A stretch of DNA of 64,000 bases from the IMG/VR virus record IMGVR_UViG_3300037804_000252, positions 24,700-88,699 of that record; one strand, given 5' to 3'. The stretch comes from a virus. Of the stretch, positions 32,958 through 42,900 are shown piece by piece. The notes below the pieces were generated by a model. It searched no databases and was not told the DNA's origin. It was given only the letters and a program-made list of their open reading frames with translations. Each line of letters starts with the position of its first letter. Position 1 is the stretch's first letter. A program made the translations under genes and the position numbers.

Positions 32958-33771
32958 CTGCTCTACCTTTCATCTGTTCCCAATCTCTATTCTTCCTAAC
33001 CGAATCATTTGTTTTTTGGGTTGCGGATAAAACATTATTTGTTGTTCCCATAATTTGAGTAATGTAAAGTAGTGCCGATAAATCTTTTGGAAAACAATGT
33101 CCACCGAATCCAAAATCACCATCATGACCAGGTACGTTCCAATGTGAGTTACCCAATCGGTCATCATGAGTTGCATATTCAACAACTTTATCATAGTCAA
33201 TATTCAAACCTTCACATAACTGATATATCTCATTCGCGAAAGAAACCTTTACCGATAAGAATGTATTAGTTAGATACTTTACCATTTCAGCATGAGTTGA
33301 ATCGGTTTTGATTATATTTGCTTTAGGAAATACTTTTGAAAATATCCTTTTTAGATTTGTTGTTGATGGTCTTGGTCCTCCTAAAATAATTCTATTTTGA
33401 TTATTATAATCTTCTATCGCATTCCTTTCAGTTAAAAACTCTGGGTTAAATACAATCTGTAAAGATGGAAACTTTTTATTTAATCTTTCGGTAGTTCCTG
33501 GTGGAATAGTTGATTTAATAACAACAGTTTTGGTTACACCAAATTCAAAACATCTTTTAACTGCATATTCTACAATTGAGGTATTACATCTACCAACCTC
33601 ATCCATTGGAGTTGGTAAACAAATAAATACAATTTCATTATCTAATGTTTTTTGTTCTGATGAATTACTTTTAGATGAGTCTAAATCATAAGTACTTATA
33701 TTGTAATACTTTTTGAATTTTTGATAAACTGCATTTCCTACAAAACCTTGACCTATTATTCCTATACCCAT
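32950..33771 (-). CDS. UDP-glucose 6-dehydrogenase-like, lacking C-terminal domain
   Basis: The 273-aa protein has the Rossmann NAD loop GIIGQGFVGNAV (GxGxxG at residues 7-12), FICLPTPMDEVG, STIPPGTTERL, FNPEFLTERNAIEDY and the catalytic cysteine in FGFGGHCFPKD (C226). These are hallmarks of the UDP-glucose/GDP-mannose dehydrogenase family, which oxidises UDP-glucose to UDP-glucuronate. Bacterial members are ~390-440 aa. This one stops soon after the dimerisation helix and lacks the C-terminal UDP-binding domain. Either the UDP-sugar site is formed differently or the substrate differs. The product would feed the same glycan chemistry as the sugar cassette. It follows the nuclease gene by 3 nt. 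Confidence 0.88.
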   Translation of the reverse strand: MGIGIIGQGFVGNAVYQKFKKYYNISTYDLDSSKSNSSEQKTLDNEIVFICLPTPMDEVGRCNTSIVEYAVKRCFEFGVTKTVVIKSTIPPGTTERLNKKFPSLQIVFNPEFLTERNAIEDYNNQNRIILGGPRPSTTNLKRIFSKVFPKANIIKTDSTHAEMVKYLTNTFLSVKVSFANEIYQLCEGLNIDYDKVVEYATHDDRLGNSHWNVPGHDGDFGFGGHCFPKDLSALLYITQIMGTTNNVLSATQKTNDSVRKNRDWEQMKGRAVS

Positions 33772-33774
33772 TTA

Positions 33775-36700
33775 TTAAAATTTAATGTTACTGAATCCAT
33801 TTACTTTTTTAATTTCCATAAGAGAGTCTACCACATCTCTCATTGAATCAATATGTGATATAATCATTACAAAATCAAATTGTGTTTTTAGATATGCAAA
33901 CAACATATACAAAGATGTTAGGTTCTCATTATCTAATGTTCCAAATCCTTCATCAATTACTAAGAAGTTTGGTCTTGGTAAGTTACATACGTTGATTAGA
34001 GCGATTCTAATTGCCAATCCACTAATAAACTTCTCCATACCACTACACATCTCTAAACTCCACTTCTGGTCATCATAGACAATGTTAGCATTAATATTCT
34101 TACCATCCATTTCTAATTGTAAACCAAACTCTACGATTTGACCCAAGATGTTATTTACTTCACCCTCAATCATTGGTAGTGCTTTAGAAATTAATTCATA
34201 AGATACACCATCTTTTCCTAATGAGTTTAGGTAGTATTCAAACAAACCATGTTGTTCTTCCAACTGAGATACCTCCTCAATTCTATCTTCTATTGTTTTC
34301 TTTTGATTCTTCAAAGAAGATACTGAACCATTTAGAACTAAGATGTCTGATTCACTATTTAACAAGATTTGTTTTGATTTGCCCAAGTCATGTCTTACAT
34401 CTACAATCTCATCTCTAAGTTCTTTATTAATTTTTATTTGCTTCTCATTCTCTAAATAATCATCTATAATTTGTGTAACTTGAATAAGTTCACTATTTAG
34501 TTTGATTTCTTGAGTTTCGAATGTTGATAACTTGTTGATAAGTATGTTAATATCTCTACTTACTTTGTTTTCATCTTCTTTAAGTTTTTTCAACTTTTCA
34601 TACTCTGCTTGAAATGGTGCTAACTCGTTTCGTTTAGATACCAACTCCGATTGTTTGTTTTCTAAATCACTTAGTTCTGATTTGATGGTTTCTAATTCAC
34701 TCTCTACCTTTTCTTTTTGTTCTAAGATAGTTTGTGAGTTCTCCATACAAATATCACACTCTTCATTGTATTTATGGGAATCCAAATGTTGTTTTCTCTC
34801 ATTAAAGGATTCACTCTTTATAAGATGTTTCTCAATATTGTTTTCAACCAATGTAAGGTCATATCCCAACTCAGTATATTCGGTTAGACCCTTATCGATT
34901 TTATCCTCATCATATGAATCAATTTTTTCCTCTAATTCAATTTGAGTTTCTTCTAACTTACCAATCTTAGATTGTGTCTTATCTCTTTGAGATAGCAATT
35001 CGGTTAATGAAGTTTCCGAAGTCGATTTTTTATTTTCTAGGTCGGTCAAAGAATAATTGTCGGATTTAACTTTTACAATCTTTTCGTTGAGGGAGATTAA
35101 TTTCTGATTGTGCTTCTCCACCTTTTCTTTAGCAGTTTTTAGATGTACCTCCTCCAACTTATACTCTGCTTCTGCTCTTTTTAAGTCAGTTTGAATATCT
35201 GCCAACTTTTGAGTAAAGTCATCTTGTTTGAACTTTCGTATTAAAGAAGCATTATCTCTATTTTCTTCTTGAGCATGTGAATACAATTTATCAAAGATGT
35301 CCACACCCATAAATTGTGCTAAGATTTCTTTTCTTTCACTTTGTGATTTATCAATAAAGAGAGTGTTGTTTCCTTGTAAAGAAAGAGTAGTTAAAACAAA
35401 ATCTTCATACGTTCCTAAGTATTGTTGAATGATGGAGTTGGTATCCCTTCTCTGCTCTCCGTTCAGTGAATGAATACCACTCTCATCTTCTTTCCAGAAG
35501 GATACATCTACTTTTAGATTTTTCCCCCTATTAATTAATTTAGCCCTTCTCTCAATAAAGTAATCTACATCTTGTATTTGAAAGTGTAGTTTACAATAAA
35601 AGTTAGACTTTCTATTATTAAGAATATTCTTTGCTATATAGGTTCTACTTGTTTTATCAAATATACAAAAGGATAGTGCATCGAATAAAGATGATTTACC
35701 TGAAGCATTTGGTGCGAATATACCCACTATACCATTTGCATTATTAAATCGTATCTTATTGTTCTCACCATATGAAAACATATTAGAGAATTCGAATTGT
35801 TTAGGAACCCACTGTATATTAGGTGTTACATCATCATCAACCAACTTTGTGTTGATTTGTCTATTGATTTGTTTTATCTTATCAATAGTTACATCATCTG
35901 CAAGATATTGTCTTTCCAAATAATCTTTAATCAATTCGTTTTGGAATTCAATATCTTTAACGTTTCCAATTGCTAATCTATCATCGAAGTTACCAGTCTT
36001 TTGTTTAGATAAGGTATCCATTCGAGTAACAGTGAACTCTTGTACTTTATATTGTTTTTTAATTTTTGTTAATGCCTTTTTAATCTGAGAAGGGTCAGTA
36101 TTCGAAACTCTAACTCTTAATCTAGGTTTCTTTGGCATATTAGTAACTGTTGGAACTATACCATCGTTTACATCTAAAGTATAGAAACCATAATCATTAG
36201 GAATATCAACTTCCTCAAAAGTTCTACTTTCAACATCCCATAATAGATAACCATGCTTCTCTAATGATTCTCCGTGGTTTTGTTGAATCATAGAACCAGC
36301 ATATGCTATTGTTGGAGTTCCTAATGTTTGTCTTTTGTGTATATCACCTAACATCACCATATCAAATCCATCGAACATATCAGTTGTGAATGAATTAGAT
36401 GATACAGTATATCCTATATCGGTTTGTGCTAAGTTAACAGGTCCGTGGAATAAACAAATAGTATTCTCACCTTCTACCAATTCTCCCTTTGGCCAATTCT
36501 CTTGGTTATCGAGTATCGAATATACCACAAAAGTAAGATTATGGAAGGGATACACACCAGTGTCTTTAAGATAATGGATTCTATCATTTTCTAAGTTTTC
36601 TACAATTGGAGTAAGTACATCCAATCTATAATTATTGTTTAAGTTACAATCGTGATTACCTGTAATTAAGAATGTGTGTTTTCTATTTGCACATTCAGTT

Positions 36701-36906
36701 AAGAACCAACTGATTTCTCTGATTAACTCAGGACTCATTTCAGTTTTTGCGTGTGCGATATCACCAGCTAAATAGATAACTGAATTCTCAATGTTATCTT
36801 TATCTACGTTGTTTAAGAATTTTTGGAATACTTCTCTATATTCCTTATGTCTTTTTAGATTACGAATATGTAAATCTGCTAAATGGTAGATTTTTTCTAC
36901 TATCAT
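33775..36906 (-). CDS. Fused Mre11-Rad50-type recombination nuclease (gp47-gp46)
   Basis: One 1043-aa chain holds both subunits that T4 and most bacteria encode separately. Residues ~1-340 are the calcineurin-like exonuclease (LADLHIR with D11/H13, AGDIAH with D49, TGNHD at 82-86, MLGDIHKRQT). Residues ~365-1043 are the SMC-like ATPase: Walker A APNASGKSS near 397, long coiled coils around a zinc hook CDIC near 714, an ABC signature region near EMCSGMEKFISGLAIRIAL, and Walker B FLVIDEGFGTLDNENL near 980. T4 gp46/gp47 process DNA ends for recombination-dependent replication and degrade host DNA. The start overlaps the primase stop by 4 nt, linking replication and recombination in one operon. 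Confidence 0.93.
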   Translation of the reverse strand: MIVEKIYHLADLHIRNLKRHKEYREVFQKFLNNVDKDNIENSVIYLAGDIAHAKTEMSPELIREISWFLTECANRKHTFLITGNHDCNLNNNYRLDVLTPIVENLENDRIHYLKDTGVYPFHNLTFVVYSILDNQENWPKGELVEGENTICLFHGPVNLAQTDIGYTVSSNSFTTDMFDGFDMVMLGDIHKRQTLGTPTIAYAGSMIQQNHGESLEKHGYLLWDVESRTFEEVDIPNDYGFYTLDVNDGIVPTVTNMPKKPRLRVRVSNTDPSQIKKALTKIKKQYKVQEFTVTRMDTLSKQKTGNFDDRLAIGNVKDIEFQNELIKDYLERQYLADDVTIDKIKQINRQINTKLVDDDVTPNIQWVPKQFEFSNMFSYGENNKIRFNNANGIVGIFAPNASGKSSLFDALSFCIFDKTSRTYIAKNILNNRKSNFYCKLHFQIQDVDYFIERRAKLINRGKNLKVDVSFWKEDESGIHSLNGEQRRDTNSIIQQYLGTYEDFVLTTLSLQGNNTLFIDKSQSERKEILAQFMGVDIFDKLYSHAQEENRDNASLIRKFKQDDFTQKLADIQTDLKRAEAEYKLEEVHLKTAKEKVEKHNQKLISLNEKIVKVKSDNYSLTDLENKKSTSETSLTELLSQRDKTQSKIGKLEETQIELEEKIDSYDEDKIDKGLTEYTELGYDLTLVENNIEKHLIKSESFNERKQHLDSHKYNEECDICMENSQTILEQKEKVESELETIKSELSDLENKQSELVSKRNELAPFQAEYEKLKKLKEDENKVSRDINILINKLSTFETQEIKLNSELIQVTQIIDDYLENEKQIKINKELRDEIVDVRHDLGKSKQILLNSESDILVLNGSVSSLKNQKKTIEDRIEEVSQLEEQHGLFEYYLNSLGKDGVSYELISKALPMIEGEVNNILGQIVEFGLQLEMDGKNINANIVYDDQKWSLEMCSGMEKFISGLAIRIALINVCNLPRPNFLVIDEGFGTLDNENLTSLYMLFAYLKTQFDFVMIISHIDSMRDVVDSLMEIKKVNGFSNIKF

Positions 36907-37841
36907 ATATTATTTAGTTTTGAAAGGATTAAATCATCCCAACCGGTTTCTTCGGTTTCTTTTAACAAGTTATTTATTTTATCAAATCCCAATTCACCAG
37001 CATCACCACCTTCAGGTATAACATTCTTTACCTTTATACCATTTTTGATAAAATAGTTTGCATGCTTAGTAGAATCATCTATTGCATCGGAATCTAACAA
37101 TATGTTGATTTCCTTTACACCCTTCTCTTTAATTTTGTTTTGTAAACTTCGAGGTATAAACTTTCCTAAAATAGGAATAACATTTCTCTTAACTGAGAAT
37201 GAATCAAAAACACCTTCTACTAATGTAATAGGTTCTTTCCAATCAATTTGATTATCAAATACAATTACATTCCTACTGACAGGTGGATTCTTATATTTCA
37301 TCTTTTCATCTTCATAAAAAGAACGAGCAATGAAATAATTTAATTCACCATCTTCATTATAAGATGGAATAATTATTCTACCACTATATAATCCTTCCTC
37401 ACAATAACCAATGTTATATTTCAAAACCTCATCCATAGAAATACTTCTTTGTTTGAGATAATGAATTGCTTGATTATAACTTGGATTAATTGATTTTGGT
37501 TTTTTAGAAAGTGTTTTGAATTCCTTTGGAAGTCTGAGAACTATCTTCTCAACTTCTACTTCGTTTCGTTTTGGTTTATACTCACCATATATAGAATGAA
37601 TTCTTGCTAATTCACTCTTATCAAGATTTAGTTTATAAAGTAAGGATTGAATACTCCTACCCTTAGAGTCACATACCCAACAATGCCAATATTGAGATTC
37701 TAAATTTATTTGGAGTTTTTTCTTATGGTGATGGCAAAAAGGACAATGATGTGCTTGTTCATTTCCTTTCATTGATGTACCAACACCTAATGCAGAATCC
37801 AATACGTTTATAACAACTAACTTATTTCTTGCGGAGAGCAT
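36903..37841 (-). CDS. 61: DNA primase, DnaG-like (T4 gp61-like)
   Basis: The 312-aa primase makes RNA primers for lagging-strand synthesis. The N-terminal zinc-binding domain has C33-x2-C36 and C54-x2-C57 in CPFCHHHKKK and WHCWVCD context, which selects the start site on DNA. The catalytic part includes GRIIIPSYNEDGELNYFIAR, a TOPRIM Glu in LVEGVFDSF (E209), and the metal-binding ILLDSDAID (D250/D252). It is close in length to T4 gp61 (342 aa). No helicase domain is fused, so a separate gp41-type helicase is expected elsewhere in the genome. It has a Bacteroidota-type promoter 15 nt upstream and is coupled to the fused nuclease gene. Confidence 0.92.
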   Translation of the reverse strand: MLSARNKLVVINVLDSALGVGTSMKGNEQAHHCPFCHHHKKKLQINLESQYWHCWVCDSKGRSIQSLLYKLNLDKSELARIHSIYGEYKPKRNEVEVEKIVLRLPKEFKTLSKKPKSINPSYNQAIHYLKQRSISMDEVLKYNIGYCEEGLYSGRIIIPSYNEDGELNYFIARSFYEDEKMKYKNPPVSRNVIVFDNQIDWKEPITLVEGVFDSFSVKRNVIPILGKFIPRSLQNKIKEKGVKEINILLDSDAIDDSTKHANYFIKNGIKVKNVIPEGGDAGELGFDKINNLLKETEETGWDDLILSKLNNI

Positions 37842-37856
37842 AAATTAAATTTTATA

Positions 37857-37888
37857 CAAATATACGAAAAATATTTGGATTTACCAAA
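37857..37888 (-). promoter_or_regulatory. Bacteroidota-type promoter TTTG-N20-TATATTTG
   Basis: On the coding strand TTTG (37885-37888) and TATATTTG (37857-37864) are separated by 20 bp, 15 nt before the primase start. This suggests early or middle transcription by unmodified host RNA polymerase. Confidence 0.65.
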
Positions 37889-37892
37889 TTAT

Positions 37893-38096
37893 TTATGTAA
37901 GACTTGAATCAGATACATCAAATAGGAATTCTCCTAGTTTTTTTATATCATTTATGGTTTGGGGGTCAGTTTTTCTTTTTTCAAGAATAGGAATCAACTG
38001 TTGAATTGATTTTACTGCTATTTTTAATCCATCATCCTTTGCATTCAAAGAATTTGGATTTATACCATGTTTTTTTGCTATTTGGTCTAAAGTCAT
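37893..38096 (-). CDS. Small helical protein, unknown
   Basis: I take the ATG at 38096, giving MTLDQIAKKHGINPNSLNAK and 67 aa. The longer in-frame start at 38132 would place the first 12 codons in the promoter region. The first 20 residues read like the start of a helix-turn-helix (LDQIAKKHGI), but the rest (IKVAVKSIQQLIPI-type helices) does not complete a recognisable domain. It comes just upstream of primase and downstream of a Bacteroidota-type promoter, so it may be a small early replication or regulatory protein. Confidence 0.65.
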   Translation of the reverse strand: MTLDQIAKKHGINPNSLNAKDDGLKIAVKSIQQLIPILEKRKTDPQTINDIKKLGEFLFDVSDSSLT

Positions 38097-38129
38097 AATA
38101 TTATTTTTTGTGTATATACAATTAATAAA

Positions 38130-38161
38130 CAAATATACGAATAATATTTTAATTATCCAAA
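38130..38161 (-). promoter_or_regulatory. Bacteroidota-type promoter TTTG-N20-TATATTTG
   Basis: On the coding strand TTTG (38158-38161) and TATATTTG (38130-38137) are again 20 bp apart, 33 nt upstream of the start at 38096. The TTTG box overlaps the end of the GIY-YIG-like gene. Confidence 0.65.
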
Positions 38162-38613
38162 TCTTTTTTATAAAATTTTCCTAATATATTACCATTTAGA
38201 CAATTATCATCTGAAAGTACATCATATTTGAATTGATAATGTACTTCATAATAAGATAATGATTTTTTTGAATAGCAGAATTGTAATACACTTCGTTTGA
38301 ACTCTTCTTCTTTACCTTCTGAGATTTGTTCTTTAATCCAATCGTTTGATGAGTAGTATTTCTGCCAGTCAGAAGATTTTCTAACTTTTTTCTTTTTGGG
38401 TAGTGAACCTCGTACACCTTTTAACTTTCGTTCTTCTTTGATACGTTGTAATTCTCTAACTCCGATTTTTACATTACGAACACTTTGTAATGATTTTTTA
38501 CCAATGTAGTATTTACCAGAAGGAATATGTTCTATTTTGTAAACAAATCCTACGGCATTTTCAGGTATAACATCTTCGGTAACATCGTTACCATTCCATA
38601 ACCAATTGACCAT
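38149..38613 (-). CDS. GIY-YIG-like putative endonuclease
   Basis: The 154-aa protein begins MVNWLWNGNDVTEDVIPENA and then shows VGFVYKIEHIPSGKYYIGKK. There VYKI (24-27) and YYIGK (35-39) stand in for the two strands of the GIY-YIG nuclease core. A basic middle (KLKGVRGSLPKKKKVRKSSD) and LNGNILGKFYKKDL at the end complete a layout I know from small T4-like phage proteins annotated as putative GIY-YIG endonucleases. These may nick DNA or act as homing or host-DNA-degrading enzymes. The biochemical role of this subgroup is not established. It lies between the tail region and primase. Confidence 0.78.
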   Translation of the reverse strand: MVNWLWNGNDVTEDVIPENAVGFVYKIEHIPSGKYYIGKKSLQSVRNVKIGVRELQRIKEERKLKGVRGSLPKKKKVRKSSDWQKYYSSNDWIKEQISEGKEEEFKRSVLQFCYSKKSLSYYEVHYQFKYDVLSDDNCLNGNILGKFYKKDLDN

Positions 38614-38621
38614 AAATTATT

Positions 38622-38804
38622 TTATTTGTGAGAATCTGTATAAGGTTTGGTATTTAATTTACCACCCCTTGCTTGTTTTAGTGCACTTTCATTTTTAGAA
38701 AGGTCTAAACCACCATCTGCTTCTAATTTAGTTTTGTCCCCACCTTTAAGGTTTGCTTTTGATACTGCTGGAGGAGTTTGTGCTAATCTTTCTTCTAAAG
38801 TCAT
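38622..38804 (-). CDS. Small conserved-looking protein, unknown
   Basis: The 60-aa product (MTLEERLAQTPPAVSKANLK, then GGLDLSKNESALKQARGGK) is polar and probably disordered. It fills the gap between two minus-strand genes and has a clear ribosome site (AAAGGAAAA) and a late-type box 20 nt upstream. These support translation over the overlapping plus-strand frame. The function is unknown; a minor virion or assembly factor would suit its position. Confidence 0.7.
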   Translation of the reverse strand: MTLEERLAQTPPAVSKANLKGGDKTKLEADGGLDLSKNESALKQARGGKLNTKPYTDSHK

Positions 38805-38824
38805 AATTGTTTTCCTTTATATAT

Positions 38825-38834
38825 TATAAATATA
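38825..38834 (-). promoter_or_regulatory. Late-type promoter box TATATTTATA
   Basis: TATATTTATA on the coding strand, 20 nt before the start at 38804 and just past the stop of the 347-aa structural gene. Confidence 0.5.
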
Positions 38835-38837
38835 ACC

Positions 38838-39881
38838 TTATGTATCGAAACGAACAATGAAATTTACAGGATAATCTGGTAATGATTTGATTGCTTTTGG
38901 TAGTTTTGCTACTGCAACCATATTATTATCATTATCATATAAACCTATTGTTGTAATAAATGGTGCTATGTAAGAACCTGTTGGGTCTACCGAAGATGAT
39001 ATCATATAGTCATCAAAACTACCAACACTTGAATTCAAAGATGATACAAATGGATGTGATGAGTTTTTAATATATCTTGCACCAGGTTGATAAAATGATG
39101 CGGTGTAAAATTCATTTGATGAAAGTGGTCTATCTCTTCTATTTGCTAAGATACTTAATTTCTGTCCTCCAACTTCATGTATTGCTGTTGGATTTTGTGA
39201 TACATTAAATTCGTTTTCTAATACCGAAAGAAATATTTCATTTTCGTAAATAGTCATTGTAGAACGATATGTAACTGTATATTGTGTTAATTCAGAATTA
39301 TCTTCATCAACATCATGCATTACAATTAAACCCCTATCGTAAAATATGTTACCATAAATTTCATTACCATCAATAGTATTATCAACATCAGTTCTAATTA
39401 AGTTAGAGTTACCATCATCAGTATAAGTAATATTGTTAACATTATCTACTAATGTCACTGAACCTATTTTTACTCCTTCACCATAATATTCTTGAGGAAT
39501 TGCTAAAACCCAAATAGTATCATATGGGTTTGTGGTTTGTAAATAATTTCCATCGGAGTCTGTTAAGTTATTACCACTATCATCTGTTAGGTAAATATCT
39601 GGAAACAATTGTCTTTCGTATCGTGAAGTATAGTTTTCTCGATTACCAACTTCAGTTAAAACCGATGCTGTCATTGGACTTGTATAGAATTGTGCTTTGA
39701 TTGAATCAAATACCAATCTTTTATAAAGTCCATTACTCTTGGGGTCAGTATCTACATCAAATAAAGAGTTCTCTATTCTTTGACCAATTACAGGTGTAAC
39801 ATCAGTTTCATCCAAAGTCCACTCTTTGTAAACTTTGAACGGTCTAACTACTACATCAGATTTTGGAATTTCTTTAATCAT
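38838..39881 (-). CDS. Structural tail protein, paralogue of the 401-aa protein
   Basis: The 347-aa protein is beta-rich. Its C-terminus (ITTIGLYDNDNNMVAVAKLP, then PDYPVNFIVRFDT) is nearly the same as that of the protein at 43597-44802 (TTVGLYNDSNELIAVAKTSQ, then DREVLIKVKLSF). Both also share a preceding IVLNP/LIVMHD-type strand region and an FYTAS/FFVRA segment. The pair therefore arose by duplication and flanks the S74 fibre gene. Such proteins are probably fibre adaptors or baseplate decorations. It has its own late-type box and ends the tail cluster. Confidence 0.8.
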   Translation of the reverse strand: MIKEIPKSDVVVRPFKVYKEWTLDETDVTPVIGQRIENSLFDVDTDPKSNGLYKRLVFDSIKAQFYTSPMTASVLTEVGNRENYTSRYERQLFPDIYLTDDSGNNLTDSDGNYLQTTNPYDTIWVLAIPQEYYGEGVKIGSVTLVDNVNNITYTDDGNSNLIRTDVDNTIDGNEIYGNIFYDRGLIVMHDVDEDNSELTQYTVTYRSTMTIYENEIFLSVLENEFNVSQNPTAIHEVGGQKLSILANRRDRPLSSNEFYTASFYQPGARYIKNSSHPFVSSLNSSVGSFDDYMISSSVDPTGSYIAPFITTIGLYDNDNNMVAVAKLPKAIKSLPDYPVNFIVRFDT

Positions 39882-39900
39882 TCTTTGTGATACACTTTTG

Positions 39901-39908
39901 TATAAATA
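39901..39908 (-). promoter_or_regulatory. Late-type promoter box TATTTATA
   Basis: TATTTATA on the coding strand, 19 nt before the start at 39881, directly after the terminator of the fibre gene. Confidence 0.45.
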
Positions 39909-39917
39909 TTAGAAAAG

Positions 39918-39943
39918 AAAAAACCTCCTATTTTAGAGGTTTT
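39918..39943 (-). terminator. Rho-independent terminator after the S74 fibre gene
   Basis: On the minus strand AAAACCTC and GAGGTTTT form an 8-bp stem (39936-39943 with 39920-39927) around an 8-nt loop. The stem ends in a run of T residues, TTTTTTC. It begins 7 nt past the stop codon of the fibre gene. Confidence 0.75.
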
Positions 39944-39950
39944 GTTAATA

Positions 39951-42900
39951 TTATGAATTCTCCAAAGTTTCTATTCGAGACTTCAAATCATCAATGATAC
40001 TTTGTTGTTCTTTTATAGCAGAAACAAGAACTGGTATCATTTCAGTATATCTAATACCTTTATATCCAAACTTATCTTCAGAAATCATTTCTGGATAGTG
40101 TTGTTCTACATCTTGTGCAATAAGACCTATGAAGTTTTTATCAGTTGAACCAGATACCCAAGAATAGTTTACTGCTCTGATATCTTCTAAATTTTCTAAA
40201 CTACCTGTTAGTTCGTAATTAATAGTTTTTAACCTTTCATCAGAAGTACCCGTCCAAGAAGTTGCTGCATCATCTATATAAACACCATCATCGTTATCGT
40301 TGATTATACTTAATCTATTATTTGAATTTACATCAAAGTTCCAATACTCACCTGTATTTGCAGAAGTTGCTCGTAAGAATATATGATTACCAGTTTTCTC
40401 AATACTTAATCCATTAGCATTAACAGTATATTCATTACCAATTCTAACTTCTCCTGCTGCTGTTATTTTCATTCTCGCATCAGTATCTGCTAAACTAGCG
40501 TTATTACCATTAACCTCATTATTATTTAGAAAAACTAAATCTCCTCTACCCTGAGTGGAGGTTCTTTCGAAATATAGTCCTCCTTTTACAAAAGTATTAT
40601 TATCTAACATACTAAATGCAATACCAGCTGCATCCCCATCAGTATCATTTAGGTTAGATAATAGTAAGTTTTGTTGTAAACCAGCTGCATCTTTAGAAAT
40701 TTTAACTGTTCCCGAAAACTTATTATCTCCTGTTCCTGTTTGTGTAAGTTTACCACCTAAATCAACATCATCTATAAAGGTAGCAGAACCACCATTTGAC
40801 ATATCTAAGGTTAAAGCAGTAATATCAGTAGCATCATCTTTTCCTACAAATGATATATCTTTATCAGATGTAATATTTTTTATAATTAGATTTTGACTAT
40901 CATTTGATAATCTACCATATTCATCACCATTGTTTCCTTTTAATACTATATCATTTCCACCAGCTGTTAATCTTAAATCATCAACTGAAATAATATCAAA
41001 ATCACCATTTCCACTTTCTGTAAGTGTTGCTCCATTTGAACCATCACCAGAAATCCCTAATGAACCTGTTATGTGTATTCCTTCTGCACTTACTCTAGCT
41101 CTTTCAGAATTTGCTTTGGTAGGTGATGTCCCAATACCAAATATTATGCTCCCATCATTGTTGGTACTCTGTATAGTCATACCATCTAGGGTATTATTAG
41201 CTAAAACTAGTGCTCTACTTTTGTATAAATCAAAAGCATAAGTTGAACCACCAAAGCCAAATGCTGCAAGTTCATCATCAACACCCACAACATCCATTAA
41301 TGTAAGTTGGTCTTGAGTCGTACCTTCCTCTAGTCGTATTCTATTTGTTAGTCCTGTTCCTTTGGCGTGAATAATATAATCTGCCGAACCCGTTCCAATT
41401 GATAAATTACCTTTTAATTCGGTACTTGTAATATCATCATTGCCAATAACAACAGTATTTGAACCATTACCAATAGAACCACTACCTATTACTATTGAGT
41501 TATAATCATCGGAGTTTTGAAATCCTGAATAAGAACCTAATATAGTGTTACCAGAACCGTCAATTAATGCAGTGCCGGAACCAAGGACACCATTACCAGA
41601 TTGGTTACCTATAATTATGTTCTTGTTACCGGTGGTTAGGGATGACGCTGCCTGTGTTCCTACAACGGTGTTGTCTGAGCCATTTGTAAGTTCGGTTGCT
41701 GAAGCCTTTCCTATTCCGATATTGTCATGGCCATTTACAATCTTTTGAAGGGCCCAACTACCAACTGCGGTGTTACTGTAGCCAATTCCTGCATTAATGG
41801 TTCCTGCACCACCCAATGCTTGATATCCTAAACCTGTGTTTGCAGCAGCTGTATTAACTACTCCATATCCTACTCTATACCCAATACCTACAAATCTATG
41901 CGTATTTGGCAGGCCTGCGGTAATTACTATACCACCAGCCCCATCGTTAAGTTCTAACTTGCTACCAGTGATTGTATTAAAAGTTACATCATCAGATGAA
42001 CCTAATCCTACATGGGCTGCGGTTACACCACCTACTGTACCTGTAAAGGTTGGTGAAGTAAACATTGTTGCTTTACTTTCGTTTGTTACGTTTCCTAAAC
42101 TTAAATCGGTTGCGGTTAGTGTTCTTGTTGCAACAGTACCATTGGCATCTGTTACTAAACCACTTGTATTTGTTGTTATGTTAATATCTAAATCAGATAT
42201 TACAGTTGCTCCAGTTAATGGAGTTGTATCTATATCTATATCATCACCAGCTAAGTTAGTTGGTAATACATAGTTTACTGTTCCTGCTGCATCAACACCT
42301 AAGTTTGTTCTAGCAGTTGCGGCATCTTGTAAATCCGATAAGTTACTTGCTTTTGCTAATTTTGTTCCTACTGTTGTTGTTAGTGTTGAAAGTGAACCAG
42401 AATCTTCGGCTAATGAAGCAGATAGTTCTCCTAATGTATCTAATGTTGAACCAGCATTACCAATTATATTAGTAATTCTAGCTTGTACGAATTCAGTTGT
42501 TGCTAATTTAGTAGAATCATCAGTACCAGTTTGTGTTGGTGCAGTTGGATTAGTTGTAAACGCAGGAGAAGTAAACATTGTTGCTTTACTCTCATTTGTT
42601 ACATTACCTAAACCTACATGAGTAGAAGTTACACCAGCAACTGTTCCTGTAAATGTAGGAGAAGCAAACATTGTTGCTTTACTCTCATTTGTTACATTAC
42701 CTAAACCTACATCAGCAGCAGTTGTTGATTGTGCTCTTAAACCAGAATAAGTTCCACTTTGTGAGAATGCCTCAACATCAGAAATATCTGATGCAGAAAT
42801 TCCTAAGAATGTTTTTACTTGTGAATTAGAACCACTAACTACATCTTCTGCAGTTAATTTGGTTTTAACTCTTACATCAGTATAATACTTGTTTGAAGAA

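Noticed and set aside
38647-38829. Plus-strand 60-codon frame opposite the small 60-aa gene
   Set aside because: The minus-strand frame has a ribosome site, a promoter-like box and a fitting operon position; the plus-strand frame has none.
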